DNA from: Entonaema liquescens
Taxonomy: Eukaryota > Ascomycota > Sordariomycetes > Xylariales > Xylariaceae
Length of the DNA: 64,000 nucleotides
Assembly: GCA_902805475.1 (NCBI GenBank)
Contig: CADCSX010000009.1
Coordinates: 1,984,001-2,048,000 of the forward strand
Direction of reading: 5' to 3'
Positions 10,800-23,998 of this stretch are shown piece by piece; position 1 is the first letter of the stretch; every line of letters starts with the position of its first letter. The notes below the pieces were generated by a model. It was given only the letters and a program-made list of their open reading frames with translations. It was not told where the DNA came from and did not search any database. The translations under genes were made by a program, and so were the position numbers.

Positions 10800-11378
10800 A
10801 CAACGGCGTACGAAGGAGGCCCGTAGAGATATCGGTCCGCATCACAGTACCTCTTCGACATTCTCTTAGCAATAAAAGACATGCTTTGTAAAGGGGGACA
10901 GTTCGAGTTGCTCTAAAATAATATATAACCGACTTGCTGGAGGGGAGGAGGGATACCAAAACTATAAACTATGATAGCTAGGAAAGACCAGTTATTAGGT
11001 GTTATAAGTGCCAAGAGGAGTTAAAACGATAGAATAGTCGTACAATGGTAGTAGAGTTGCCCAGATCAGTTTCAACATCGCCACCGTTCACTTCGAAGAA
11101 TGCTATGATCCTTCTATATAAAATTGTATGATGGATGTAAACCCGCGATAATTTGGATATATTAAAAGTTCAGGTACACTAGTAGTTGATTTTATACTAG
11201 AGCGAATATAGAAGCTTTGGGGTTCTCCACGGATGGCCGATCGCGGCCTCGAACATGGAGTGGGGATTTTCACGGCATATGATTTTAATCATGTTAAGAG
11301 ATATATGAAGGATCAGATAAGTGTCTTGGAAAGCTACGTGAGGCCATTTACTCCCGTGTCCTACAAATTCATCATATC
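10800..11378. other. Intergenic, no gene seen
   Basis: AT-rich spacer between two plus-strand genes. Short ORFs in it (for example from 11233) lack any protein signature. The ATG used by the next gene is at 11379. Confidence 0.55.
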
Positions 11379-13049
11379 ATGGCTACATTATTTCATAACG
11401 GCCGGTTTTTCCAATCCGGACCCAAGGGTAACGACTATTCCTTCGTAGATGCCTTACTCATAAACGAGTCAGGGAAAATCGTTCACATCGGTAGCATAAA
11501 TGACGAGGAAATCTTGGCGGCCGAGAAAACTGGTGTAGCCAAACACGATGTTGGTGGTCGTATAGTCCTGCCGGGATTTATCGATGGACATATGCACTTC
11601 CTGATGCTGGGCCAGTCTCTGCAAAAAGCGGGCTTGGAAGCGTGCAAAAACCTACAAGACATCCGTCAGACGATTAGAGAGTTCGCTGCTACGCACCCGT
11701 CCGCGGCTCGTATATTGTGTAAAGGATGGATGCACTCTATGACCAATGGGGAAGCATTGGCTAGTATGATAGATGATCTAGATCCGAGGCCCATGTATGT
11801 CATACCAAGAATCCCTTGATTCTATTTTGACTTAACCTAAAATAGATTCATCGATTCCAAAGACCTACATTCGACATGGTGTAATAGTGCAGCGCTGGAG
11901 GAGATGGGAGTGCAGGATATGGCCGACCCAGAAGGTGGGAAAATTCACCGCGACGAGAACGGCAAAGCATCAGGGCTCCTATCAGAAGCAGCAGCGGTTA
12001 CAATCGTCTGGCCGCATATCGCAAAAGTCGCACCTATGGAGGAAAAGCTAGCAGCATTGAAAGGTGCCGTCGAGGCGTATAATGCGTCTGGTTACACTGG
12101 ACTCATAGAGATGGCAATGGATGAAAATGCATGGGAAGCTTTACAGATACTACGGCAGAGAGAGAAGCTTCCGATCAGGATAGCTATCCATTGGCTCATC
12201 ACACCTCGGAAGACAGAAGCTGAGAACCTCGCTCAAGTTGACCGAGCAATCGAGCTTAACCGCCAATTCAACATCGAAAATAGTCCTGATTGTCGAGTCG
12301 TAGGTATTAAGGTTATCGGAGACGGTATTATAGATGGTTGCACTGCTGGACTCTCGGAACCCTACACTTCGAATGGAATATCGTGTGATCCTATCTGGTC
12401 GCTTGCAGAGCTTGGACCTGTTGTCAGAAAAGCGGACAGGGCAGGCTTGCAGTGTGCCTTGCATGCTATTGGCGACAAGACTATAAGAGTCACCATTGAT
12501 GCTCTCGAACAAAATGCTACACCTGGCCGCAGACACCGGATCGAACACCTAGAACTCGCATCACCCGAAGATGCTAGGAGATTGGGAAAGTTGGGTATTA
12601 CGGCTTCTATCCAGCCGGTACACGCAGATCCGGCCATCGTCCGAGCATGGCCATCTCTTCTCGGCCCCGCTCGATGCGAGCGTGCATTCGCATATAAAGA
12701 ATTCGCCGACGGAGGTGCGGTGCTAGCATTAGGATCCGACTCCCCCACAGCACCTCATGCGCCGCTTAGAAATGCGTATACGGCAACCACTCGGCGCTCA
12801 GCCAGAGAGCCGGATTTAACGGACCGAGTAAACCCGCATTTCGCACTGGACTTAGCCGCGGCAATTGCGGCGGGTACGGAGGGTTCGGCATACAGCTGCT
12901 TTGCTGACCGGTTTACAGGTAAGTTAGAGGCCGGACGGATGGCGGACTTTGTGGTGGTAGATATGGAATGGGATGCCAATAAGCTGTTGGAAGCCAGAAT
13001 TCTACAAACTTGGTTTAATGGGAAAAGGGTATTCGATGCCGAAATATAA
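11379..13049 (+). CDS. Amidohydrolase family 3 (YtcJ-like) metal-dependent hydrolase
   Basis: Two exons, 11379-11794 and 11846-13049, give 539 aa. The 51-nt intron is GT-AG. The fold is a TIM-barrel amidohydrolase with flanking beta-sandwich. The N-terminal metal motif GFIDGHMHF places two His ligands at 71 and 73. Later signatures are VIGDGIIDGCTAG, LHAIGDKTIR, RHRIEHLE, SIQPVH and LGSDSP with the conserved Asp. The end GRMADFVVVDMEWD closes the sandwich and is typical of YtcJ/AepA-like proteins. These hydrolyse C-N bonds in small molecules, but substrates of the fungal members are mostly unknown. No signal peptide is present. Length is normal for the family and the gene looks intact. Confidence 0.9.
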
Positions 13050-14175
13050 ATCATGTACACTGGGCGAATATGTACATCTTCACCGCCATTGTAGTATGAA
13101 CCAGTAAGAATAAATGCGGAATTGTTGAAGGGCTTGGCCTACAACTCCCAACAAGCACGGCATCGATCACGAGATACGAAGTGGTAGAAAATCATTACAA
13201 GGATTCCTAAGATCCGAGGTAAGAATGAGAAGCCAAGAGAAGAACGTGCTTCATTAAACACTTAAACACTAAACGGACGTGAATAATACGGAGTGATGCA
13301 GGACTCCCCCCTCCTCTTCTCTCCCCCACCCCTCGCCGCGTGTCTACGGTGTACGGAAGCGGTAGAAGGATGGAGAAATTCATAAATTCCGAAATTCCCG
13401 ATCTTAAAACGGGCGCGGCCGGTTTAATCGAGAAAGCAGGCGGATATCTACTATAAGTCGTATATACTATGTACGTATAACATAGCGTCTTAGCCCCTTG
13501 GCCTTCCGTAATAAGTAAAGTGTCGCCTCACTATATCTGGCTGCCGAGAAATAGACGTCAAGGTCACGCAAGGTCATGCAGCGGCGTTCCAGGCGAATGG
13601 CGGAGAAGCCTACGAAGCTTCCAAGCTTCCAAGACGCTTCCAAGACCACTACCTTACGCCCCCTATCATTCGCTTGATCGAGCCAACTAACCACGCCTTA
13701 TCAGCAAAGCGTTCATACCTAGATGCACCGATTCCCGTTCATTACTACCAATAATATCGTTATATCCTTTTTTGCACATTTCCATTGTTCCGTCAAGTAC
13801 CACTCCACACCACTCGCTTGGCATCCAATCGCCACCGTTCCTTGTCTACCCTTCCCTGCTCTCCCAAGTACATAGTAAATCCTCCCCAAGACGAGGTCCA
13901 GAAGCACAACCCAATCAGTGCACCCGATGCGCGTACTATGCCCCAATACGCCTCACTCGCCTCGAGATGAGCCCTTGGCATACTCTGGGCGCTGGAATAC
14001 ACAGTAATAACGAACGAGCTCAGCGGGGTTGACGAGGGTTGGCAAGGTCATACTATATCTATCCTCGTGCTACCCACGATCTTAGTTTCTAGCTTTGCTA
14101 GTTCCTCATATTCCATTTTGTGTGGACTTTGTTGTTCGATCCGGCAATACTTAGCTAATAAAACTAAACACGTGA
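13050..14175. other. Intergenic, upstream region of the ENA ATPase
   Basis: No gene recognised. A C/T-rich tract lies at about 13,304-13,336. Several small overlapping ORFs (13467-14032) run on both strands through pyrimidine-rich sequence and look non-coding. The region is likely promoter and leader for the ATPase at 14,176. Confidence 0.5.
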
Positions 14176-17100
14176 ATGGGTGTAGAAGACCAGCCTGCTG
14201 TCGAGGAGTCGACTGAACCCCCTATACGCGGCGACATCAATGTAACGCAACAAACTCCGCTTGGCTACAGGAACCAAGACACTGTACTTCCGGGCAAGAC
14301 ATCCAAGGAAGAGACGGTCTCTTCTTCCGTAGGCGAGACTCATATAGAGCCTCACACCCTAGCGACTAAGGACCTAGAGCAGCTTCTTGAAACTGACGTT
14401 GAGAATGGCCTCGAGTGTGGTGAGGCAGCTCGTCGCCTGGAGCGCGATGGGCCGAATAAAATGGAGGGCGCTCAGGGGCTATCCGTGTGGAAGATTCTCC
14501 TGAGGCAGGTGTCGAATAGTTTAACAGTGGTCCTCATTCTCGTTATGGCTCTCTCCTTTGCCATCAACGATTTTATCGAAGGCGGCGTTATCGCTGCTGT
14601 GATCTCACTGAATATTATCGTGGGGTAGGTCGCATTCCTAGTCGTCAAAGTGTGCCTCTATTTTCAAGTAGAACAGAACACGTCCGCCATCCCGTGCTAA
14701 TGTTAGATAGATTCGTCCAGGATTATCGCGCTGAGCAGACTATCCAGTCGCTCTACGCGCTATCCGCACCGACGTGCAAGGTTATCCGCTCTGGGCAGAT
14801 CACGACTATCAAAGCCGAGTTGCTTGTCAGAGGCGATATCGTACTGCTTAACGTCGGTGACATTGTCCCCGCGGATCTTCGATTCGTCGACGGACTAAGC
14901 TTGTCTGCTGATGAAGCGTTGCTGACGGGGGAATCTCTACCAATCAGCAAGCATCCGGAAGCTATCCTACACGGTGCAGATGTTCCTCTCGGTGACCGCG
15001 TCAACATGTTATATTGCGCCAGCACTATAACGCGCGGTCGAGGAAAAGGTATCGTGTCCGCTATTGGGATGGACACCGAAGTGGGAAAGATTGCCCAGCT
15101 ACTCCGAGCTAATCCAAATTCGAATAATGATATTTCCAGACTTGAGGCATTCTACAATCGTGCAAAGGCCAGCGGGCGAAGCATTCTAGGACTCGACGGC
15201 ACACCTCTTCAAGTTAAGCTAAGCAAATTCGCTTTACTCCTTTTCGCCCTAGCGATCCTACTCGCCGTTATTGTCTTTTCCGCCAGCCTTTGGAATATCG
15301 ACGATGAGGTTCTCATCTACGGTATCTGCGTTGGCGTTGCTGTTATCCCGGAATCTCTCATCGCTGTCTTGACGATTAGTATGGCTGTCGGAACCAAGGC
15401 AATGGCTAAGGGCAACGTGATTGTGAGAAAGCTTTCCGCCCTAGAAGCTGTTGGAGGAGTAACCAACATTTGCTCCGATAAAACCGGTACCTTAACTCAA
15501 GGCAAGATGATTACCAGGAAGGTCTGGCTCTGTGATGGATCCAACGCCACGGTTGAGGCATGCACTCATCCTTTTGATCCCTCAAGCGGAAAGGTCATCT
15601 GGAATAACCAGGAGTTGGAACCGCAAAACGAGCTCGAGTCAGCATCTCGTCTGTCTGCTGCTGCGAAAAGGTTTATAGAATGCATTTCTTTATGCAATAA
15701 TGCCACCGTTACGGATAGTAAATCGGCGCCTAACGACGACACGGCTGAAACTCTAACTACTTCGACTCTTACGGTACCGAATTGGGTTGCCGTTGGTGAG
15801 CCTACTGAGATTGCTCTTCAGGTTTTCGCAATGCGGTTTGGGATGGGTAAAACCGTCATTTCGCAGACAGAAAACTTACATATCCTCGCTGAGCATCCTT
15901 TCGACTCCTCCTGCAAACGTATGACTGTCGTATACTCGTCAACCGGCTCTAGCCCAGTTCATGTGTATACAAAGGGTGCATTGGAAGTTATATTGCCACT
16001 ATTAGACGCATCTGACGATGTGAAGGCTGAATTAACTGCCAAAGCAGAATCGCTCGCCGCCGAAGGTCTCAGGGTCCTCTGTATCGCTCACAAGGTCGTC
16101 CAGGACGTTACCGCCGTGGGAGACTCGCGTGAAGCAGCCGAACACAAGTTGTTGCCTTTGGGTCTTGCGGGTTTATATGACCCTCCTCGTATAGAAACGG
16201 CCGACGCAGTTAAGAAATGCAAGGTTGCTGGCATATCTGTCCACATGCTTACCGGGGATCACATCAAGACGGCAACGGCTATTGCGCACGAGGTCGGAAT
16301 CCTCAGTAGCGATATTCACGCTACTGAATTAAACAACATTATTATGCCTGCTACTGATTTCGACAGCTTAACCGACGACCAGATTGACCAGCTGGACAGG
16401 CTCCCCTTGGTATTAGCCCGTTGTACGCCGTCGACAAAGGTGCGTATGGTCGAGGCAATACACCGTCGTGGCGCCTTTTGTGCCATGACTGGCGACGGAG
16501 TGAACGACTCGCCCGCCTTGAAAAAGGCTGACGTCGGTATTGCTATGGGCCTAAACGGTAGTGATGTGGCCAAGGAAGCCGCAGACATGGTCCTTACCGA
16601 TGATAACTTTGCTTCGATTGTGACGGCTATCGAAGAAGGAAGACGTCTATTCGACAATATCCAAAAGGTAAAATAGCCTCACCCCTTACCAATCAAATCA
16701 CAAACACCAGCTAATGAACATGAACAACTTAGTTTCTACTCCACCTGTTAGTCTCCAATATCGCCCAGGTTATCCTCCTACTCGTCGGCCTCGCGTTCAA
16801 AGACCACAACAACAAATCGGTCTTCCCGCTCTCCCCCATCGAGATCCTATGGGCCAACCTAATCACATCATCCTTCCTGGCGCTCGGCCTAGGTCTCGAG
16901 GAAGCCCAGCCCGACATCATGCTCAAGCCGCCGCACAACCACCGCGTCGGCGTGTTCACAAAAGAAATCATTATCGACAAGATGGTATACGGCTTCTTCA
17001 TGGGCGCCTTGTGCATCGTAGCTTTTACCATCGTCATCTACACCCCCATCGAGACTGTGTACGCGGAATTGCCACTATCCGGCGCACTGGGCTTCGATTG

Positions 17101-17515
17101 TAACGCAGAGCACAACCTCTCGTGCGATTACGTCTACAGGGCCCGTGCCACCACTTTTGCAACCCTTAGCTTTCTCCTGCTCGTCACGGCTTGGGAGGTA
17201 AAGCATTTCACCCGTTCGCTATTCAACATGTATCCCGAGTCCTACTCTGGGCCTTTTTCGGTCTTCAATACGGTCTGGAGGAACAAGTTTCTGTTCGGAG
17301 CTGTTGTGGCGGGCTTTGTTATCACGTTTCCGGTTATATACCTTCCAGTCATCAATGTGAAGGTTTTCAAACACCAAGGCATTGGCATTGAATGGGCCGT
17401 TGTGGCAGCGTGTGTTGTGGTGTACGTTGTTTTGGTAGAAGCGTGGAAGGCGGTTAAAAGACGCTTTCAGAAGGGCCTTACCGTCCATACTGAATCTACT
17501 GGGACCACGGTTTAG
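14176..17515 (+). CDS. ENA-type P-type ATPase (Na+/K+/Li+ efflux)
   Basis: Three exons, 14176-14624, 14711-16667 and 16733-17515, give 1062 aa. Introns are 86 and 65 nt, GT-AG. The P-type catalytic set is complete: actuator TGES (222-225), phosphorylation site CSDKTGTLTQ with the aspartate near 406, nucleotide-domain segment HPFDSSCKRM, and hinge TGDGVNDSPALKKADVG near 743. The membrane motif before the P-domain reads IPESLIAVLTISMAVG, close to the fungal ENA (type IID) form rather than SERCA. An N-terminal cation-ATPase domain (LEQLLETDVENGLECGEAARRL) and C-terminal helices (FLLHLLVSNIAQVILLLVGL onward) complete the fold. ENA pumps export sodium and potassium at high salt or alkaline pH, at the plasma membrane or endomembranes. 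The 80-residue hydrophilic head is longer than in yeast Ena1. The gene looks functional. Confidence 0.95.
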
Positions 17516-18505
17516 ATTTGAACGCGCCGACTATTTAAGGGGTTATGAGTTTTCACGATGTAGCCCTATGTCACGCCGCGCCAAATATATTCCACCGGGT
17601 AATACAGGAGCTCTGAGAGATGGCAAGTGAGTATAGAGCTCCATCCGATCGTTATATTGGATTTGCACTTAGAGACATGTGCGACACATTCAAAGCATAG
17701 CTTATTATGCAGTTTATATCCGTTTACATTCGTTTATAAGTAGGAAATGGTCATATTTTCATAGGGCCGGAGTCCCGCATCACACTAGTTGAAGAGACGG
17801 AGGAGCAAGGCACCTACATACAATCATTTATATAGGAGAAACTCATAGTTGTCATCACGGTGACGTGGGCTAATTGTATTCACTCATTTATTTATAAGTT
17901 TATTACTAGACGATGTGAATGTATTCGATATCATTTCGATAATTGAGACAGTTTCCATCGTTTAAGAAAGGTGCATGTATGGTTTGAATTAAGGTCATAG
18001 CGAAGTAAAATAGGAGTATCTTGAAACACAAAGATCAAATGTGCCAAGTATCCGATAAACTACCTAGGTACCTACTTAGGTAGGTAAGCAAGTAGACATT
18101 CGTTAGCAGACTTGCTGCATTAAGATGCTAATACAGTCATACGAACTCAAGTTCGTTTATTGCAGATCCATATATTAGGACATAAGACATTACTATTAGG
18201 CATTCTCGAAAACAGGGACTCGAGTTGCCTAGCACTCCCCATCATAAGACCGGCTTCGAGAACTAGTTCATAATTATTAGCCATCGCGAAGGCAAATCCG
18301 AGGAACAACTGTTACATGAAAAACTTGATAAGAGCGAAAAGAAAAGAAAAGAATCATCAAATCCAGTACTACTTCCCTTCCATAGGACCTATTGGCGTTC
18401 CTCTCTAGAACCGTTACGCTCTTCCTCCCGAAGTAGCTCTCGGTGGCCTTGAGAAATACTAGCAATGGGAGAGTAGTAAATCAACCCCTGATTAGTTCTC
18501 CACGA
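17516..18505. other. Intergenic, no gene seen
   Basis: Non-coding spacer between the convergent ATPase and BTB genes. It includes a short palindromic TAGGTA-type cluster at about 18,062-18,092 (ACCTAGGTACCTACTTAGGT), a motif that recurs in other spacers of this window. Confidence 0.55.
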
Positions 18506-19945
18506 TCAATCGTCTTCTTTTGTGGTATCCTTACTGGGTTGGGTATCATCCTCAATAATGCCAGAGTATTCTTCGTCAAAATGCGCTTCAAACCCCAGGC
18601 TCTTTCTTATACCGGAGATGTGAGCTCTCGTAACGAAATCATCTAGAAAGCCACGATCGAGAGGGACTCGCATATTTGCCAGGCTTTCTGCTGCTGCTTC
18701 GCTGTACCCGAGGCTACAACCAACATGCGATAGGTGAGGCATCCAATCGCGACCTTCGTAAGGAGTGTACTTGAAGTTATCGATTTTCGATCTCAAGGTG
18801 TATATGCTGTCCAGAAAATCGGAGGGCGCTGGTACCGGGAACAGTCCGGCAGCCATGAGTTGAGGAATTATAGATCCTAGCATCATTGTTTCGCACTCCT
18901 TCTGTTGTGAGCCTAGCTTGCAGAAGGGTAGCTTGGGGGATTTATCGCCAGATGAAGGTCGCTTGAAAGGCTCGTTCAGAGAATCCAGCATTTGAGTGAT
19001 TATCTCCAATCTCGTAGTACTAATCCATCCTAAACATAAAAGTTAGCTTGCAACCAATAATGGAATCGACGTCCATGTTCATTTACCAAGTAGGTCTTTG
19101 TGAATATCCCCCATATCAGAAAATGAGTTGCCATCGATATCCACAAGTTGGGCATTTATTAACTTGGAACTAAGAACGATTTGTTCTACCGAGCGGCGAA
19201 ACAGCGGAATATCACCCAATACCCACGCAATAAATATAGCTTTGCGTGAGCTTCGATATTCCTCTTCGGTAGTATTGTATGTCGGGAGGCTCTTGACCCA
19301 CTCCTCTGCCCAAGGATAAACTAGATTGGCACACTTGTATCGACTAATGACAATCGCGATGCGATGGAGTTCGTCTAAAGATACTTTTACGGGCAGCTTG
19401 TCGAACTCATAATGGATGATGCGGAAGAGAGTTATCAAGGCTGAAATGTCACCGTCGATAGAGATAACCCAATCTTCTGTGTCTGATCTCTTAATGGCGT
19501 TATTTCCATATAGCATAGTGCGCCAGACAGGGGACGCAAGAGCAAGGTGAGCTGACGAGACCTTGCAGAGGACAAGGCCAGACTCAGTTTTCAATGGTAT
19601 ATCGAGATCACTGTCGATATCAAAGTATATGATAGATTTCGCGTCGCTGGGATCCGATTGAAGAATGGGTCGTTGTTCGGGGCCGTCTGGTTCCTGTACG
19701 GATATAGTAGAGTTAGGGGTGCTCTGAGCAGCCTCAGACTGGTCATCAGGGCCTCCAACTGAAAGGACCTCGGCATCATTTGTAGGAACTTCAGCCTCAG
19801 TAGTGCTGACCTTATCAGATCTGCTAGGAGAGACTTCCATTTCCAAGGGTTTCATTTCGGACGTAGTGCTAGTAGCATCATCCTGGGGATATAATGGCGC
19901 TGGCGTACCGGTTACGCTAGGCACAACATCCTGGGTAGAGGTCAT
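18506..19945 (-). CDS. BTB/POZ domain protein
   Basis: Minus-strand gene with exons 19087-19945 and 18506-19029 and a 57-nt GT-AG intron (branch GCTAAC), giving 460 aa. The first ~100 residues are Ser/Thr/Glu-rich and probably disordered. A BTB-like segment follows: IIYFDIDSDLDIPLK, then CKVSSAHLALASPVWRTMLYG, then VISIDGDISALITLFRIIHYEFDKLP. This is the common fungal form, in which the -D-x-L-A-S-x-V-F-x-x-M-L core anchors the fold. The rest is helical and has no recognised domain. Such proteins are abundant in ascomycetes and some act as Cullin-3 adaptors; that role is not shown here. Start at 19945 gives the longest collinear protein. Confidence 0.8.
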
Positions 19946-20594
19946 TTTGGTGCAAAATCTTCGAGATGTTTAGCTTGTAGGTAATGAAAAGGAATAGTGG
20001 ATGGGACTTGCTATACTACCTAAGGCACACGATGAACGTTGTAGGTTGAAAGGATTGTTCAGATGTTCGTAAGCTACAAAGTATGGGAAAGGGTTGTGTA
20101 AGTGAACAGGCAGAAGAATACTTAAATTTAGACGCAGCCGACTAGACGAGAAAACCAGGGCAATTCCTATCGAACAGCGCGTAGGTACCTGCAGCTTGCG
20201 ATTAAAAGTACCTGCATACATGTAAGGTACACACATATACACATTAGGGAAGTCACTGTCAAGCAGTCGCTCCTTAGAAGATACATGGTATAGTGTGCTT
20301 GCACTCATATAACTCATATACATCCATCGGTATACGTCCAGGACAGGAAATCCAATGCATCCTGCCCTATAGGTAGGTACTTTCGAGCCAGTCGTATCAG
20401 CTGGAATACGAATGCGAGTGGTTCCGTCTTGAATTAACGTACTCTGAGTTAAATGCAATGATTAAATGATATCGCTGATAGGTATCTATGATACACGAGG
20501 GCGTACGAGAGACATTATGAGGACCGACCTCCTCTCATCCCGGGTGTTTATCCCCAGTTCAACTCTGAAGTGGCTTTTCAATATTCTTCTTAGA
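19946..20594. other. Intergenic upstream of the BTB gene
   Basis: A 162-codon ORF on the minus strand (19970-20458) fills part of this region, but it has no domain, signal or plausible composition; I treat it as chance. TAGGTA-type motifs occur near 20,185 and 20,370. Likely promoter of the BTB gene and 3' flank of UBC6. Confidence 0.5.
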
Positions 20595-21504
20595 TTACGC
20601 AGTGCCCTCCCCTTCTCCAAGGAGACGAGCGATCAACACGTAGACGAATATAACGCCTCCACACACTAGGAGCTTGTTGCGCCCGAGCCAACTCGTTCCA
20701 GCGTCCCGACGCTGCACGACTGCGTCGACAACAGCTTGGGCCTGGCCGCCACTACCGCCAGCAATACCCAACTGTGGTCCACATGATGCGCCACCGGTCC
20801 TAGCTCCCGTGGCTACGTCGATGTTGTTCTCCGTCATCCATCGCCAATTCTCCTTATCTAGTTCAGGCCACTCTGCTCGGAACTTTGCGCCACCGTCGCC
20901 AGCCTTTACGTTTCCTTTCAGCGCTGGGTTCTTTGCGTGAGAGCCACCTCCCGTCGAGTTCCACCACCTTGACCTGGCTGCGAATATTCGTCGTTCGTGT
21001 GCTGTAGCTGACACTGAACCGGTTGTCATCTCTTCCGACGTCATGAACGACAGCAGTCCGATTAGGATCGTCGAGACTTCCCATGCCGGGTTGAAAGATC
21101 GCGGGTGGAAATCGGAGATGGATAGACAGAGTCTTGTGGATGGTTGGAAGCGGCCAGAAGGTGTGTGCATTCGAATAGCGGGTGGCGCGAAAGGATAGTT
21201 GGGCGGAAAGATCAAGGTTCCCCAATACTGGCCATTATGGTAAGGAGTATCTTCGGGACCGGTGATGATATAGTGCCATCTTATTATATTAGCGATTACG
21301 GATGCTAAAAGATATAATTAGGACATACTCAAGGATATTAGACTCCGATGGATGGGCGCTGATGTACGGAGGTGGGTTCTCTGATATGCTTTTATATTCA
21401 CGAGCCAACTAAAGCGAAAATATTTAGGTTAGATGGTATTCCGTTGAGCAACGAGGAAGAGGATAACTTAGTCGTACGCGCTTGCTCGCTTGCTTGCTAG
21501 CCAT
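20595..21504 (-). CDS. UBC6: ER-anchored ubiquitin-conjugating enzyme E2 (UBC6/UBE2J type)
   Basis: Three exons on the minus strand, 21478-21504, 21329-21408 and 20595-21279, give 263 aa; introns are 69 and 49 nt. The start MASKQASKRLAREYKSI and the segment ITGPEDTPYHNGQYWGTL are characteristic of UBC6. The catalytic cysteine lies in TRLCLSISDFHP, at residue 87 by my count, in the noncanonical UBC6 context. NPAWEVSTILIGLLSFM and the MTSEEMTTGS region follow. A 100-residue linker leads to one C-terminal hydrophobic helix (LLVCGGVIFVYVLIARLL), a tail anchor in the ER membrane facing the cytosol. The enzyme works with the Doa10-type ligase in ER-associated degradation. It is divergent from SAM50, with 675 bp between start codons. 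Confidence 0.94.
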
Positions 21505-22179
21505 GATGAAGTCAGATGTCCTGAGGAGTGTATCTCCGAAAAAGGAAAGATGTCACGACGGCAGCAAGTCGATTCAAAGCCGATACAAAAGGACGGATAT
21601 GGCCAGATTGAATTCTATGGAGGGTAATGAGAGACTAGAGGTAGATGTGGCGTAATAATCTTTACTAGAGTTTGATAACCGGATGGGAAAGAGAAAAGAA
21701 AAAAGGAAGGGGTTACATTTGAAAGGTGGTAGGATGAGGCTGATGATGACAGACAGGCCCCTGGTTTGAAGAGGGAGATCAATAGGAACCAAGTTTTAGG
21801 TACGTACCCCTTGATTCACTAAGTGGATTTGATTTGATTGATTTTGGGTTGCTGATAAAGAATGTCTTCTTGGATAAGGTTAGCCTGTATGCTTGTTAAT
21901 TGGGTCGTTGCGTCACCCTAGAAGCACATGCTCAGTTACGTGCGTACTTAGGTACTTGTGTAGTTCCAGCCACACCTAAGAAGCAGCTTTGTGGCACAAC
22001 TCTACTTCGCAAGGGTCCGGATGGAGACCTCAATCTTTCCGGGTCGTGCCGAGCTCCAGCTTTGGTACCGGCCCATTGCTTAATTCTCAGCCCGAGTTAT
22101 TTCTTCAAATCGCATGAGGGAAGATACGATATCCATATTATAATAGACGACGGGCGCGTAGCTATCTCTGCCAGCTAAC
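21505..22179. promoter_or_regulatory. Shared divergent promoter of UBC6 and SAM50
   Basis: The 675 bp between the two start codons contains no credible gene. It includes a CG-rich segment at about 21,900-22,080, where a 92-codon ORF is not supported. Both flanking genes encode organelle-membrane quality and biogenesis factors, so common regulation is possible but not shown by any motif I recognise. Confidence 0.45.
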
Positions 22180-23998
22180 ATGGCTCGCAACGGCTCTTCT
22201 GGGGATGACGATGTAAGATATTCATAAACCCGACTGCCCTTATTGTACATAATTAGTAGCAATAATTAACGGATACTTATTACGGCCCGCAGGTTTTCGA
22301 AGGTCTTCTGAAGTCCGAGACCGCATCGGTAGAACAGAAAGCTGCTGCAGAACGGGCTCAGGCTCATGAAGCGCAGACTGAGCGAAGAGCGATCGAATTG
22401 GTATGTCTTTCTATATTAAATTAATATAATTGAGTTGGTCTCTTAAGTTATAAGATCGCGATGTTATGAGGTTATATGAGGTTGTGAGCTCGTCGCTAAT
22501 ATTTATTACTTCCAGTTATTACAAAACCGAACACTTCCCGTCACACTCTCTTCTATCGAGATCAATGGCGCCAAAAACACTCGCGAATCGTTTCTTGCTC
22601 CCATCTTCCGACCTCTTCTAGACGATAGTCGCAATGCCGATTATACACTCGCTGATATGCTAGACCAAGTGAGTGGAGCGGTCGAAAAATTACAAAAATT
22701 CGGTACGGTGATGCGTTGACCCCCCTCTATTATATATATACCGACTTAACATTCTCTATAAAGACATATTCCACCCCAACATCCTCTTCCACTTGTCTCG
22801 ACCACCCCATCTCGACCCGTCTTCCTCTCCAACAGATCTTGACATTTCTCTTCGGGTGCGGGAGAAGTCTCGACTTCTTCTCAAGACCGGCACGGATCTA
22901 GGCAACACAGAAGGCTCGGCGTATGGGTCTATGCTATGGAGGAACATATTTGGAGGCGCCGAATCACTATCGCTAAACGCATCCGCTGGCACGAGGACAC
23001 GTTCGGCATACAGTGCCGAATTTGTTACTCCGATCCAAAGCAATCCCAATTTACGCCTCAGCATCGAAGGCCTCGCCAGTAGTACGCAGAAGCCATGGGC
23101 AGGTCATGAGGAAGTCGTGAAAGGTGGAGGTATCAAGCTGAACTGGCTGAATGACAATGGTGACCGACACCAGTTTGGTTACTCCGGCGCCTGGAGGCAG
23201 TTAACGGGCCTTGCAGCCGAAGCAAGTCCTACTGTCCGAGGCGATGCAGGAGACTCTACTAAGAGCGCCATATCTTACCTATTCCAACGAGAGCGAAGAG
23301 ATAACCCTATGTTACCCCAAAGCGGATACCTTATTAAGACAGCTACGGAGCTTGCCGGGTGGGGATCCCTAGGTGGAGATGTAGGTTTCTCCAAGAGTGA
23401 GTTGGAATTTGTCGGCGCAGTACCTATCCCCATACCCGGGATTCGGGGGTCCTCTGGCGTATCTATCGGCGCCGGTTTTCGGGCAGGTCTACTTTACCCT
23501 CTTCCTTTAACGTACGGCCTTAGCGGTGCGTCGCCTAGTCGTATCAACGATCGATTCACTCTTGGAGGACCGACAGACGTACGAGGTTTCTCACTGGGGG
23601 GGCTAGGTCCAAGAGATGGTAACGATGCCGTTGGTGGCGATGTTTTTGCGGCAGGAAGTGTAAATATGCTTGTCCCTCTTCCTCGTGTAGGACCCGATTC
23701 CCCATTCCGACTTCAGCTCTTTGCCAACGGTGGCAGGCTGGTAGCGGTGAAGAATAAATCCGGACATGGCGACAAGGCGACCGACCAGCGCCTAGGAGCT
23801 AGCACAGTACTCGACGGCGTGGTCTCAGCAACCAAGGATCTCAGCACAGGATTCCCTAGCATTGCCGCTGGCGTAGGGCTTGTATATGCACACCCAATCG
23901 CAAGATTTGAATTAAATTTCAGCTTGCCGTTGGTTATAAGGCGGGGAGAAGAGAGCCGTAAAGGTTTACAAGTCGGTGTTGGAATTAATTTCCTCTGA
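22180..23998 (+). CDS. SAM50: SAM50/Tob55, mitochondrial outer-membrane sorting and assembly protein
   Basis: Four exons, 22180-22212, 22293-22400, 22516-22702 and 22764-23998, give 520 aa; introns are 61-115 nt, all GT-AG. The N-terminal part contains a POTRA-like segment: LPVTLSSIEINGAKNTRESFLAPIF, then LQKFDIFHPNI. The remainder is an Omp85 beta-barrel, with GLEGLASS-type strands, DRFTLGGPTDVRGFSLGGLGPRDG (the conserved lid-loop R-G-F motif) and a final strand ending LQVGVGINFL. The last residues match the C-terminal beta-signal style of the family. Sam50 inserts beta-barrel precursors into the mitochondrial outer membrane. The short first exon (11 codons) is supported by a proper donor and by the start context. 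Assignment is strong. Confidence 0.92.

Noticed and set aside
19970..20458. 162-codon ORF (-) upstream of the BTB gene
   Set aside because: No domain or signal, overlaps likely promoter sequence, and composition is unlike neighbouring proteins.
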